From contig NZ_NPZB01000002.1 of NCBI RefSeq assembly GCF_002895945.1, forward strand, positions 930,001-994,000: 64,000 nt of DNA, in the 5' to 3' direction. This document shows, piece by piece, positions 57,392-64,000 of the stretch. Numbering within the stretch: the first letter of the stretch is position 1; the number at the start of each line of letters is the position of its first letter. This stretch comes from Solilutibacter silvestris (GTDB taxonomy: Bacteria > Pseudomonadota > Gammaproteobacteria > Xanthomonadales > Xanthomonadaceae). The notes beneath the pieces were generated by a model that was given only the letters and a program-made list of their open reading frames with translations, ran no database searches and had not been told where the DNA came from. The position numbers and the translations under genes are program-made.

Positions 57392-58516
57392 ATGGCACTT
57401 TCATCCAAGTTGCCGCATGCTTCGGTGATGATGATTCGACCTTCCGCACATAATCCCGGCTGGAGCCTGCTGCTCCCGATCGTCACCTTGGTGGTGCTGA
57501 TCGTGGCGGAAATCTTCAAGCCGTTCCCCGGCGTCACCGCCGTGCTGGCAGCGATCGTGGTGGCCGGCGTGGTCAGCGCGGTGCATCACGCCGAAGTGAT
57601 CGCCCACAAGGTCGGCGAACCGTTCGGCACCCTGGTGCTGGCGCTGGCGGTCACAGTGATCGAATGTTCGCTGATCATCTCGATGATGATGTCGGGCCAC
57701 GGCGACGTCGCCACCTTGCCGCGCGATACCGTTTTCGCCGGCGTGATGATCCTGCTGACCGGCGTGATCGGCGTCTGCCTGCTCGCTGGCGGTCGCCGCC
57801 ATCACGTGCAGGAATTCAAGCTCGATGGCATCAATGCCGCGTTGGGAACGTTGGCGGCGATCCTCGCCTTCACCCTGATCCTGCCGAACTTCACCACCAC
57901 CACGCCAGGCCCGTCCTACGACCGCAAGCAGATGTTGTTCATCGCGATCGCGACACTGGTGCTGTTCGCTGCGTTCACTTTTTTCCAGACGGTCAGGCAT
58001 CGCGACTACTTCCTGCCACCGGGCCACGACGAGGAAGACACCCACGCCGACCCGCCGAGCGGGCGCGATGTCGTGGCCAGCAGCGTGTTGTTGCTGATCA
58101 GCCTGGTCTGCGTCGTGCTGGGTGCGGAAACGGTCTCGCCAACCGTTGAGCTTGCGCTGGAAAATGTCGGCGCACCCGCAGGGACGGTTGGCATCCTGAT
58201 CGCCGCGATCGTGTTGCTGCCCGAAGGCGTCGCGGCCGTGCGCTCCGCGCATGCCAACCGCCTGCAGACCAGCCTCAACCTCGCCGTCGGTTCGACCATC
58301 GCCACCATTGGCCTGACCATTCCCACGGTGACGCTGATCAGCCTCTACAAAGGTTGGTCATTGTCGATGGGCTTGCCGCCGATGGGCATGGTCTTGCTGA
58401 TGGTGACGCTGTTCATCACCTCGATCAGCCTGCGCACCGGGCGTACCAGTATCCTGCCCGGCATCGTCCATCTGGTGCTGTTCGCGGCCTACCTCTTCCT
58501 CAGCTTCGTGCCTTGA
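57392..58516 (+). CDS. Calcium/proton antiporter (ChaA/CaX family)
   Basis: A 374-residue membrane protein with about 11 helices. The two alpha-repeat motifs of the CaCA superfamily are present. The first is HKVGEPFGTLVLALAVTVIECSLIISMMM, with GEPFGT... and the ion-binding Glu. The second is VLLPEGVAAVRSAHANRLQTSLNLAVGSTIATIGLTIPTV, with PEG.AA.R.A...R.Q...NL..GS..A..GLTIP. A central acidic/His loop (HDEEDTHADPPSG) separates them, as in E. coli ChaA. It extrudes Ca2+ or Na+/K+ in exchange for protons. ATG 57428 or 57431 are alternative starts. Confidence 0.9.
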   Translation: MALSSKLPHASVMMIRPSAHNPGWSLLLPIVTLVVLIVAEIFKPFPGVTAVLAAIVVAGVVSAVHHAEVIAHKVGEPFGTLVLALAVTVIECSLIISMMMSGHGDVATLPRDTVFAGVMILLTGVIGVCLLAGGRRHHVQEFKLDGINAALGTLAAILAFTLILPNFTTTTPGPSYDRKQMLFIAIATLVLFAAFTFFQTVRHRDYFLPPGHDEEDTHADPPSGRDVVASSVLLLISLVCVVLGAETVSPTVELALENVGAPAGTVGILIAAIVLLPEGVAAVRSAHANRLQTSLNLAVGSTIATIGLTIPTVTLISLYKGWSLSMGLPPMGMVLLMVTLFITSISLRTGRTSILPGIVHLVLFAAYLFLSFVP

Positions 58517-58521
58517 GTCAG

Positions 58522-59130
58522 ATGAAATCGATTTGCGTCTATTGCGGTTCCAACAGCGGCACCGACCCCCGTTACGCCGAAACCGCACGCGTGCTCGGCA
58601 CCCGCATCGCCGCGGAAAACATGCAGCTTGTGTATGGCGGCGGTAACGTCGGGTTGATGGGCATAGTCGCCGATGCGGTGCTGGATGCTGGCGGCGAAGT
58701 CACCGGCGTGATCCCGCAGCAATTGATGGGATGGGAAGTTGGCCATCGCGGATTGACGCGACTGGAAGTGGTCACGTCGATGCACGAACGCAAGGCGCGG
58801 ATGTTCGAACTCTCCGATGGCTTCATCGCCCTGCCTGGCGGCTTCGGCACGCTCGACGAAATGTTCGAGATGCTGACCTGGCGCCAGCTCGGGCTCGGCC
58901 ACAAACCCTGCGCCTTCCTCGATGTCGCCGGCTTCTGGTCGCCATTGATGACGATGCTCGATCACATGGTCGATCAGCGCTTCCTGCATCCGGAGCAACG
59001 CACCGATCTCTGGCACGGCGACGACATCGACACGCTGCTGGCGTGGATGCGCGATTACCGTCCGGCGCAGGCCGACAAGTGGATGGACGAAAAACGCCGC
59101 GGCCAATTGCGTTCGGTGGCGGAGACATGA
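58522..59130 (+). CDS. LOG-family protein (nucleotide 5'-monophosphate phosphoribohydrolase-like)
   Basis: A 202-residue Rossmann-fold protein of the TIGR00730/LOG family. SICVYCGSNSGTDPRY, YGGGNVGLMGIVADAVLDAGGEVTGVIPQ, VVTSMHERKARMFELSDGFIALPGGFGTLDEMFEM carry both family hallmarks: GGGxxGLMG and PGGxGTxxE with catalytic Arg/Glu. Members hydrolyse cytokinin-type or other nucleoside monophosphates to release the base; many bacterial ones are general AMP/GMP phosphoribohydrolases. Its stop overlaps the reductase start as ATGA. Confidence 0.92.
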   Translation: MKSICVYCGSNSGTDPRYAETARVLGTRIAAENMQLVYGGGNVGLMGIVADAVLDAGGEVTGVIPQQLMGWEVGHRGLTRLEVVTSMHERKARMFELSDGFIALPGGFGTLDEMFEMLTWRQLGLGHKPCAFLDVAGFWSPLMTMLDHMVDQRFLHPEQRTDLWHGDDIDTLLAWMRDYRPAQADKWMDEKRRGQLRSVAET

Positions 59131-60131
59131 ACGTTCCAACGACGTTCGAGGCATTCCGCATCCACAATGATGCAGACGGTTATCGCAGCGGCGTCGAACG
59201 CATCGCGCTCGATGCGCTCTCCCCCGGCGAGGTGGTGATTCGCACCGCGTATTCCTCGGTCAATTTCAAGGATGCGCTGGCCGGAACGGGGCAAGGAAAA
59301 ATCCTGCGCACGTTTCCGCTCAACGGCGGCATCGATGTCGCCGGCCACGTGGTGCAATCGAGCGATCCGAAGTTCCGCGAAGGCGATGCTGTCCTCGTCA
59401 CCGGCTGCGGACTGTCGGAAAGCCGCGATGGCGGCTATGGCGAATACGCGCGACTGGAATCGCGCTGGGTGATTCCGTTGCCGGACGGGCTCAGCTTGCG
59501 CGAAGCGATGATCCTCGGCACCGCCGGTTTCACCGCAGCATTGGCCTTGTACCGGATGCTCGACAACCGTCAGCATCCCGGCCTTGGTCCGCTCGCCGTG
59601 ACTGGCGCGACTGGCGGCGTCGGCTCGCTGGCGATCGCGATCTTCAAGCGTGCCGGCTTCGAGGTCCACGCCATCAGCGGCAAGCCCGAACACGGCGACT
59701 ATCTGCGTACGCTGGGCGCAAGCGCCGTGTTGGGCCGCGACGCACTCGCCACCACCCGCGCGATGGAGTCGGTGCGCTTCGGCGGCGGCCTCGACAACGT
59801 CGGCGGATCGATGCTCGCCAGCTTGCTGGCGCAGACCGCGCCCTATGGCAATGTCGCCAGTGCCGGACTCGCCGCCAGCCCGGAATTGCCGACAACCGTG
59901 ATGCCGTTCATCATTCGCGGCGTGTCCCTGCTCGGAATTGCGTCAGCCGGCACAGAACGCAATATCCGTGATGCCATCTGGCAGCATCTCGCCAGCGACT
60001 GGAAGCCGGACAACCTTGACGTCATCTGCACAACGACCGTGAATTTGCCGGGATTGCCGGCGATTTTCGCCCGCATGCTGGCGGGTGGATCACGCGGGCG
60101 CACGCTGGTCGAATTTCCGGAAAATGCCTGA
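59127..60131 (+). CDS. YhdH/AcuI-type NADPH-dependent acrylyl-CoA reductase
   Basis: A 334-residue MDR enzyme. TAYSSVNFKDALAGTGQGKILRTFPLNGGIDVAGHVVQSSDPKF is the specific N-terminal signature of the YhdH/AcuI branch (SSLNYKDALA...G.I....P.IPGID.AG.V). VTGATGGVGSLAIAIFKRAGFEVHAISGKPEHGDYLRTLGA is the NADPH fold, and GGGLDNVGGSMLASLLAQ follows. AcuI/YhdH reduces acryloyl-CoA to propanoyl-CoA, removing a toxic electrophile. It is translationally coupled to the LOG gene, with no obvious pathway link between them. Confidence 0.88.
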   Translation: MNVPTTFEAFRIHNDADGYRSGVERIALDALSPGEVVIRTAYSSVNFKDALAGTGQGKILRTFPLNGGIDVAGHVVQSSDPKFREGDAVLVTGCGLSESRDGGYGEYARLESRWVIPLPDGLSLREAMILGTAGFTAALALYRMLDNRQHPGLGPLAVTGATGGVGSLAIAIFKRAGFEVHAISGKPEHGDYLRTLGASAVLGRDALATTRAMESVRFGGGLDNVGGSMLASLLAQTAPYGNVASAGLAASPELPTTVMPFIIRGVSLLGIASAGTERNIRDAIWQHLASDWKPDNLDVICTTTVNLPGLPAIFARMLAGGSRGRTLVEFPENA

Positions 60132-60168
60132 AGCTGTGTAGAATCGCAGCATTCCCAGGGGGATCTCC

Positions 60169-60546
60169 ATGGCTCACATTCTCGTTGTCGATGACTCACC
60201 TTCCCAGTTGCTGGGGCTGCGTCGTGTCGTCGAAAAACTCGGTCACCAATGCAGCACCGCCGAAGACGGCGCCGCCGGCGTCGAACTCGCCAAAAGCCTG
60301 CTGCCAGACCTCATCCTGATGGACGTGGTGATGCCGAACCTCAATGGTTTCCAGGCGACGCGTTCGATCACCCGCGAAGAAACCACGCGCCACATCCCGG
60401 TGGTGCTGGTGACCACCAAGGACCAGGACACCGATCGCATGTGGGGCATGCGCCAGGGCGCGCGCGCCTACATCACCAAGCCCTTCAGCGAGAAGGAGCT
60501 GTCCGAGGTGGTGACGCAGCTGCTGCCGGGTGGCGCAGCCGCCTGA
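60169..60546 (+). CDS. Single-domain response regulator (PilG/PilH-like)
   Basis: A 125-residue CheY-like receiver with no output domain. Key residues are visible: acidic pair in HILVVDDSPSQ, phospho-acceptor Asp in DLILMDVVMPNLNGFQATR, switch Thr in VVLVTTKDQDTD and Lys in AYITKPFSEKEL. The WGMRQGARAYITKPF stretch is typical of PilH/PilG in twitching-motility chemotaxis systems. No pil-chp genes are adjacent, so the assignment between PilG and PilH is open. The stop meets the convergent cbpA stop without a gap. Confidence 0.88.
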   Translation: MAHILVVDDSPSQLLGLRRVVEKLGHQCSTAEDGAAGVELAKSLLPDLILMDVVMPNLNGFQATRSITREETTRHIPVVLVTTKDQDTDRMWGMRQGARAYITKPFSEKELSEVVTQLLPGGAAA

Positions 60547-61425
60547 TCAACCGAAGGACTCGCGCAGTCCTTCGTAGGCCGCCTTTTGTGCCGCGTTCTG
60601 CGGCACCGGCGCCAGGATTTCGACTTCGACGATCTGGTCGCCCGGCACCTGTCCGGGCAGGCCGCGACCGCGCAGGCGCAACTTCTTGCCGGCATCCGAT
60701 CCCGCCGGGATCTTCAGCTCGACCGCGCCGCCCAATGTCGGCACGCTCATGACGGCGCCCAGCGCCGCCTGCCACGGCATCACCGGCAACACATAAAGAA
60801 TATTGCGGCCATCGACCTCGAAGTCGGGGTGCGCGGCGTATTCGATTTCCAGCAACAGATCGCCACCCTGCCCGCCCTGTCCACCAAGGCGGATCATCTG
60901 GCCGGGACGAATGCCCTTGGGAATGCGCACGTCCAGCGATTTCCCGTTCAAGCCGATGCGCACGCTGTCGCCACGGTACACGGCTTCCAATGGCACGCTG
61001 AAACGCGCGCGCGTCGGGCCGGCCTGCTGCTGGCGACCGCCGGGGCGACCACCGCGACCACGCCCGAACATTTCCTCGAAGAAATCGCTGAAGCCACCGC
61101 CGCCGCGGCCATCGCCGGCGAAGATCTCGTCGAAATCGAAATCGCCCGGCGCGCCATGGAACCCGCCACCACCCGCCCCCGGAGGCTGCACGTCGTCGCC
61201 CGGGCGGTAGCCGCGCGAACGCAACTGGTCGTAGGCCGTGCGCTTCTGCGGATCGCGCAGCGCTTCGTAGGCTTCATTGACGGCCTTGAACTTTTCCTCC
61301 GCGTCAGCCTCCTTGCTGACGTCCGGATGATATTTGCGCGCCAGCCGCCGGTAGGCCGACTTGATTTCCGCCTCGCCGGCATTGGGCTCGACGCCGAGGA
61401 TGCCGTAGTAATCCTTGAACTGCAT
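60547..61425 (-). CDS. cbpA: DnaJ-family co-chaperone CbpA
   Basis: A 292-residue Hsp40. The J-domain (residues 4-70) has the HPD motif in ARKYHPDVSKEADAEEKF and the N-terminal DYYGILGVEPNAGEAEIK. A G/F-rich segment (PPGAGGGGFHGAPGDFDFDEIFAGDGRGGGGFSDFFEEMFG) follows, then two beta-sandwich client-binding domains (VRIPKGIRPGQMIRLGGQGGQGGDLLLEIEY, VPTLGGAVELKIPAGSDAGKKLRLRGRGLP). There is no zinc finger, so it is CbpA-type (class B). ATG 61425 has GGAGG 6 nt upstream. It works with DnaK. Confidence 0.95.
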   Translation of the reverse strand: MQFKDYYGILGVEPNAGEAEIKSAYRRLARKYHPDVSKEADAEEKFKAVNEAYEALRDPQKRTAYDQLRSRGYRPGDDVQPPGAGGGGFHGAPGDFDFDEIFAGDGRGGGGFSDFFEEMFGRGRGGRPGGRQQQAGPTRARFSVPLEAVYRGDSVRIGLNGKSLDVRIPKGIRPGQMIRLGGQGGQGGDLLLEIEYAAHPDFEVDGRNILYVLPVMPWQAALGAVMSVPTLGGAVELKIPAGSDAGKKLRLRGRGLPGQVPGDQIVEVEILAPVPQNAAQKAAYEGLRESFG

Positions 61426-61572
61426 TGAACCTCCGCACTGCAGGCCCGTCCGATGCGACGGCCACATCGCACATTCCAACATGGATCGGCACGATCGGCG
61501 AGTGGCGGGCACGCCTTAACGCCATCTTTCCGATCCCGGGTCTACCCTGCCGCTTTCCCGACAGGCCAACCC

Positions 61573-62070
61573 ATGTCCATCCAGCCCGGCGATCCAATCC
61601 CGTCCATGCCATTGCAGGTTGCCACTGCGGATGGCGCCCAGGACAGCGACACCTCGCAGTTGTTCGACGGCAAGCGCGTGCTGCTGTTCAGCGTGCCCGG
61701 CGCGTTCACGCCCACTTGTTCGGAACGCCACCTGCCCGGTTACGTGCAGCACCACGACGAATTCGCCAAGCGCGGCATCGCGGTGTATTGCCTCTCGGTC
61801 AACGATCCCTTCGTGATGCAGGCCTGGGGCGAATCGCAGCACATTCCCGCCGGGCTGCTCATGCTCGCCGACGGCAACGGCGCCTTCACCCGTGCCCTCG
61901 GCCTGGAGATGGATGCCAGCAAGTTCGGCATGGGCGTGCGCGGCAAGCGTTTCGCCCTGTATGCGGAGAACGGCGTGGCCCGCGCGGTCGAAGTGGAAGC
62001 GCCGGGCGAATTCCGCGTTTCCAGCGCCGAAGCGATGCTCGACACGATTGCAGCCCTTCCCCCAGCCTGA
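61573..62070 (+). CDS. Peroxiredoxin (Prx5/AhpE-like 'hybrid' family)
   Basis: A 165-residue thiol peroxidase of the Prx5 subfamily. The peroxidatic cysteine is in VLLFSVPGAFTPTCSERHLPGYVQHHDEF, the exact PGAFTPTCS..HLPGY signature. VYCLSVNDPFVMQAWGE and LGLEMDASKFGMGVRGKRFALYAENGVARAVEVE complete the fold. No second conserved Cys for a resolving role is seen, so it probably uses glutathione or glutaredoxin. It is followed by a ferritin-like gene after 13 nt, a plausible oxidative-stress pair. Confidence 0.93.
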   Translation: MSIQPGDPIPSMPLQVATADGAQDSDTSQLFDGKRVLLFSVPGAFTPTCSERHLPGYVQHHDEFAKRGIAVYCLSVNDPFVMQAWGESQHIPAGLLMLADGNGAFTRALGLEMDASKFGMGVRGKRFALYAENGVARAVEVEAPGEFRVSSAEAMLDTIAALPPA

Positions 62071-62083
62071 TCCAGGAGTTGCC

Positions 62084-62683
62084 ATGAAGCACAGTGCCAA
62101 GACCGCAAAGAAACATGCTGTATCCGCGAAACCCGCTGCAACGACTGACGAACAAGGATTCACCAGCGTCCAGACCTTGCGCAAACGTGCGCGCGAGGGT
62201 TTGGACAAGGGACCGGTCACCTTCACCTACACTATCGACCGCAAGCAACTGGTCGCGAAGCTCAACGATGCGCTCGCCACCGAATGGGTCTGCGTGCTGC
62301 GTTACATGCGCCATTACTTCTCGGCGGAAGGCATGCTGGCGGAACCGGTGAAGGCGGAATTCCTGGAACATGCCAAGGAAGAACAGAGCCATGCCGACCT
62401 GATCGCCGAACGCATCGTGCAGCTTGGCGGCGAGCCCGACCTGAATCCCGCGACGCTGACCGCGCGCTCGCATGCCGAATACAAGGAAGGCAAGAACTTG
62501 CGCGACATGGTCAAGGAAAACCTGATCGCCGAGCGCATCGCCATCGACAGCTACCGCGAACTGATCAACTGGATCGGCGACCGCGACACCACCACCAAGC
62601 GCATGCTGGAAGGCATTCTGGCGATGGAAGAAGAACATGCCGATGATTTCCGCGACCTGCTCAACGGCTGGATCGGCGACTGA
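62084..62683 (+). CDS. Ferritin-like (bacterioferritin-related) protein
   Basis: A 199-residue protein with a Lys/Ala-rich N-terminal extension (KHSAKTAKKHAVSAKPAATTDEQ) and a four-helix ferritin-like domain. Metal-ligand pairs are seen in LNDALATEWVCVLRYMRHYFSAEGM, FLEHAKEEQSHADLIAERIVQLGGEPDL, KENLIAERIAIDSYRELINWIGDRD and EGILAMEEEHADDFRDLLNG (ExxH pairs). No heme-ligating Met52-type motif is obvious. It probably stores iron or detoxifies iron/peroxide together with the peroxiredoxin encoded just upstream. The basic N-tail might bind DNA, as in some Dps proteins; this is only a guess. Confidence 0.88.
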   Translation: MKHSAKTAKKHAVSAKPAATTDEQGFTSVQTLRKRAREGLDKGPVTFTYTIDRKQLVAKLNDALATEWVCVLRYMRHYFSAEGMLAEPVKAEFLEHAKEEQSHADLIAERIVQLGGEPDLNPATLTARSHAEYKEGKNLRDMVKENLIAERIAIDSYRELINWIGDRDTTTKRMLEGILAMEEEHADDFRDLLNGWIGD

Positions 62684-62760
62684 AGCCAGCTGCACGGCGC
62701 GTCATCACGCAGCGGCATATCGACATGACGACTGCTTCTGCGTTACCCGCCCACCCGGCG

Positions 62761-62789
62761 TTGTCCTGCAACGTCGCGTGGCCTAGCAT
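62761..62789 (+). promoter_or_regulatory. Candidate promoter of cysK
   Basis: TTGTCC (62761-62766) and TAGCAT (62784-62789) are separated by exactly 17 bp, with 4 of 6 matches each, 30 bp before the cysK start. No other convincing pair lies in the 136-bp gap after the ferritin-like gene. Confidence 0.4.
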
Positions 62790-62819
62790 CGCATCATCAC
62801 TTTCCTGACGAGGTCGGGC

Positions 62820-63746
62820 ATGACGATTTATTCCGATGTCACCCAGCTGGTTGGCCGCACGCCGCTGGTCAAGATCAACCGCATCATCCAGAGCAAGGCG
62901 ACGGTGCTGGCCAAGCTTGAGTTCTACAACCCGGCGAAATCGGTGAAGGACCGCATCGGCGTCGCCATCATCGATGCCGCGGTGGCCAGCGGCGAGTTGA
63001 AAGCGGGCGGCACGATCATCGAGGCGACCTCCGGCAACACCGGCATCGCGCTGGCGATGGTCGGCGCGGCACGCGGCTACAAGGTCGTGCTGACGATGCC
63101 CGATTCGATGAGCAAGGAACGTCGCGCCCTGCTCCGCGCCTACGGCGCCGAGCTGATCCTGACGCCCGCCGCCGAAGGCATGCGCGGCGCGGTCGAACGC
63201 GCGGACGCCATCGCGAAGGAACGCGGTGGAGTGCTGGCGCGCCAGTTCGCCAACGTCGCCAACCCGGCGATCCATCGCAAGACCACCGCCGAGGAAATCT
63301 GGAACGATACCGACGGCGAGGTCGACATCTTCATCGCCGGCATCGGCACCGGGGGCACCATCACCGGCGTCGGCCAGGTGTTGAAGGAACGCAAGCCATC
63401 GGTGAAGGTCTACGGCGTGGAACCGGCGGAATCGCCGATCCTCAACGGCGGCCAGCCCGGCCCGCACAAGATCCAGGGCCTTGGCGCGAACTTCATTCCC
63501 GAGATCCTTGATCGCACCATCTATGACGGCATCATCGATATCGACGCCGACACCGCAGTGGAATGGGCGCGTCGCGCGGCGAAGGAAGAAGGCCTGCTGG
63601 TTGGCATCTCGTCCGGTGCTGCACTCGCCGCCGCCAACCAGATCGCGCAACAGCCGGAAAGCGCCGGCAAAACCATCGTGGTGATCATCCCGAGTTTCGG
63701 CGAGCGTTATCTCTCCACCATCCTGTTCTCCGAACTGCTCGACTGA
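62820..63746 (+). CDS. cysK: Cysteine synthase A (O-acetylserine sulfhydrylase)
   Basis: A 308-residue PLP enzyme making L-cysteine from O-acetylserine and sulfide. It starts [20 protein letters not shown]. The PLP lysine is in [16 protein letters not shown], the Asn and substrate loop in [22 protein letters not shown], and the phosphate-binding glycines in [36 protein letters not shown] and [13 protein letters not shown] are the other conserved blocks. The next gene, 4 nt downstream, encodes a serine acetyltransferase, the previous step and a physical partner in the cysteine synthase complex. Confidence 0.96.
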   Translation: MTIYSDVTQLVGRTPLVKINRIIQSKATVLAKLEFYNPAKSVKDRIGVAIIDAAVASGELKAGGTIIEATSGNTGIALAMVGAARGYKVVLTMPDSMSKERRALLRAYGAELILTPAAEGMRGAVERADAIAKERGGVLARQFANVANPAIHRKTTAEEIWNDTDGEVDIFIAGIGTGGTITGVGQVLKERKPSVKVYGVEPAESPILNGGQPGPHKIQGLGANFIPEILDRTIYDGIIDIDADTAVEWARRAAKEEGLLVGISSGAALAAANQIAQQPESAGKTIVVIIPSFGERYLSTILFSELLD

Positions 63747-63750
63747 GCGC

Positions 63751-64000
63751 ATGGCCGCGAACAACGCGCCGGGAGCATCTCCCGGCCTGCTCGGCCGTAT
63801 CCACGAGGACATCGCGGCGGTGCTGTCGCGCGATCCCGCGGCCACTTCGCCGTGGATTCCCTTCTTCACCGCGTCGGGTTTGCATGCGCTGTGGCTGCAT
63901 CGGATCGCGCATGGCCTGTGGCAGATCGCGCCATTGCGCTGGCTGGCGCGACTGATCGCCTACGGTTCGCGCATGGTCACCGGCGTGGAGATCCATCCTG
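63751..64000 (+). CDS. cysE: Serine O-acetyltransferase, 5' part (continues beyond window)
   Basis: The first 83 residues are visible. They show LLGRIHEDIAAVLSRDPAATSPWIPFFTASGLHALWLHRIAHGLWQIAPLRWLARLIAYGSRMVTGVEIHP, the N-terminal helical domain and first repeat of the short serine acetyltransferase (EpsC/CysE type; GLHALWLHRIAH..W and R..TGVEIHP are conserved). It transfers acetyl from acetyl-CoA to serine, feeding CysK. It is 4 nt downstream of cysK, an operon that makes metabolic sense. The catalytic repeats lie past the right edge. Confidence 0.9.
   Translation, partial: MAANNAPGASPGLLGRIHEDIAAVLSRDPAATSPWIPFFTASGLHALWLHRIAHGLWQIAPLRWLARLIAYGSRMVTGVEIHP

Overview
The window is high-GC, densely packed bacterial chromosome. 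The gene set (RoxA-type cupin, sucA-sucB-lpd block, PilG/PilH-like regulator, YtrA-type GntR with an ABC exporter and a DUF2884 lipoprotein, GumB/GumC-like export proteins) points to a gammaproteobacterium of the Xanthomonadales/Lysobacterales type. That placement is inferred from gene content and architecture; no phylogeny was run. No rRNA, tRNA, CRISPR array or insertion sequence was found.

1-21.4 kb is a surface-polysaccharide locus. One long minus-strand run starts at an outer-membrane export lipoprotein (Wza/GumB type, 17.9 kb). It continues through a Wzz/GumC chain-length protein, a CpsD-like protein lacking its Walker A lysine, an outer-membrane beta-barrel, four glycosyltransferases, a Wzy-type polymerase/ligase, two polysaccharide deacetylases and an acetyltransferase, and ends with an ATP-grasp enzyme and a secreted beta-helix protein cut by the left edge. 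A Wzx-type flippase and a YdcF-like protein are inserted in the opposite direction. galE, a UDP-glucuronate-epimerase-like gene and a TviB/WbpO-type dehydrogenase (18-21.4 kb) supply nucleotide sugars. No priming glycosyltransferase and no exosortase is visible here.

21.6-29.4 kb holds an RND efflux pair, a dihydrofolate-reductase-like protein, a di-heme peroxidase and a lipoprotein phosphoesterase.

29.5-33.2 kb is an AT-richer accessory segment: a truncated HlyD-like fragment, luxI, an rsaM-type (DUF4902) quorum-sensing modulator and luxR, with two 18-bp lux-box palindromes and a perfect 17-bp hairpin, then an oxidoreductase. It ends at a 28-bp dif-like XerC/XerD site (33151-33178). Every FtsK-orienting KOPS octamer I found by eye points towards this site: six GGGNAGGG to the left and nine CCCTNCCC to the right, with no exceptions. 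The window therefore very probably spans the replication terminus, with the quorum-sensing cassette beside dif.

33.6-43.8 kb carries an ABC importer with fused permease domains and its ATPase, a copAB copper-resistance pair behind a MerR-type promoter, and an autoregulated GntR/ABC exporter operon ending in an unusual DUF2884/GSGD-repeat lipoprotein. A 144-bp palindromic repeat follows.

43.9-64 kb is mostly housekeeping: fumC, purB, a glutathione transferase with a divergent HxlR regulator, a B3 metallo-beta-lactamase coupled to roxA, sucA-sucB-lpd, a Ca2+/H+ antiporter, a LOG-family protein, a YhdH-like reductase, a response regulator, cbpA, a peroxiredoxin with a ferritin-like protein, cysK, and the start of a serine acetyltransferase gene cut by the right edge.
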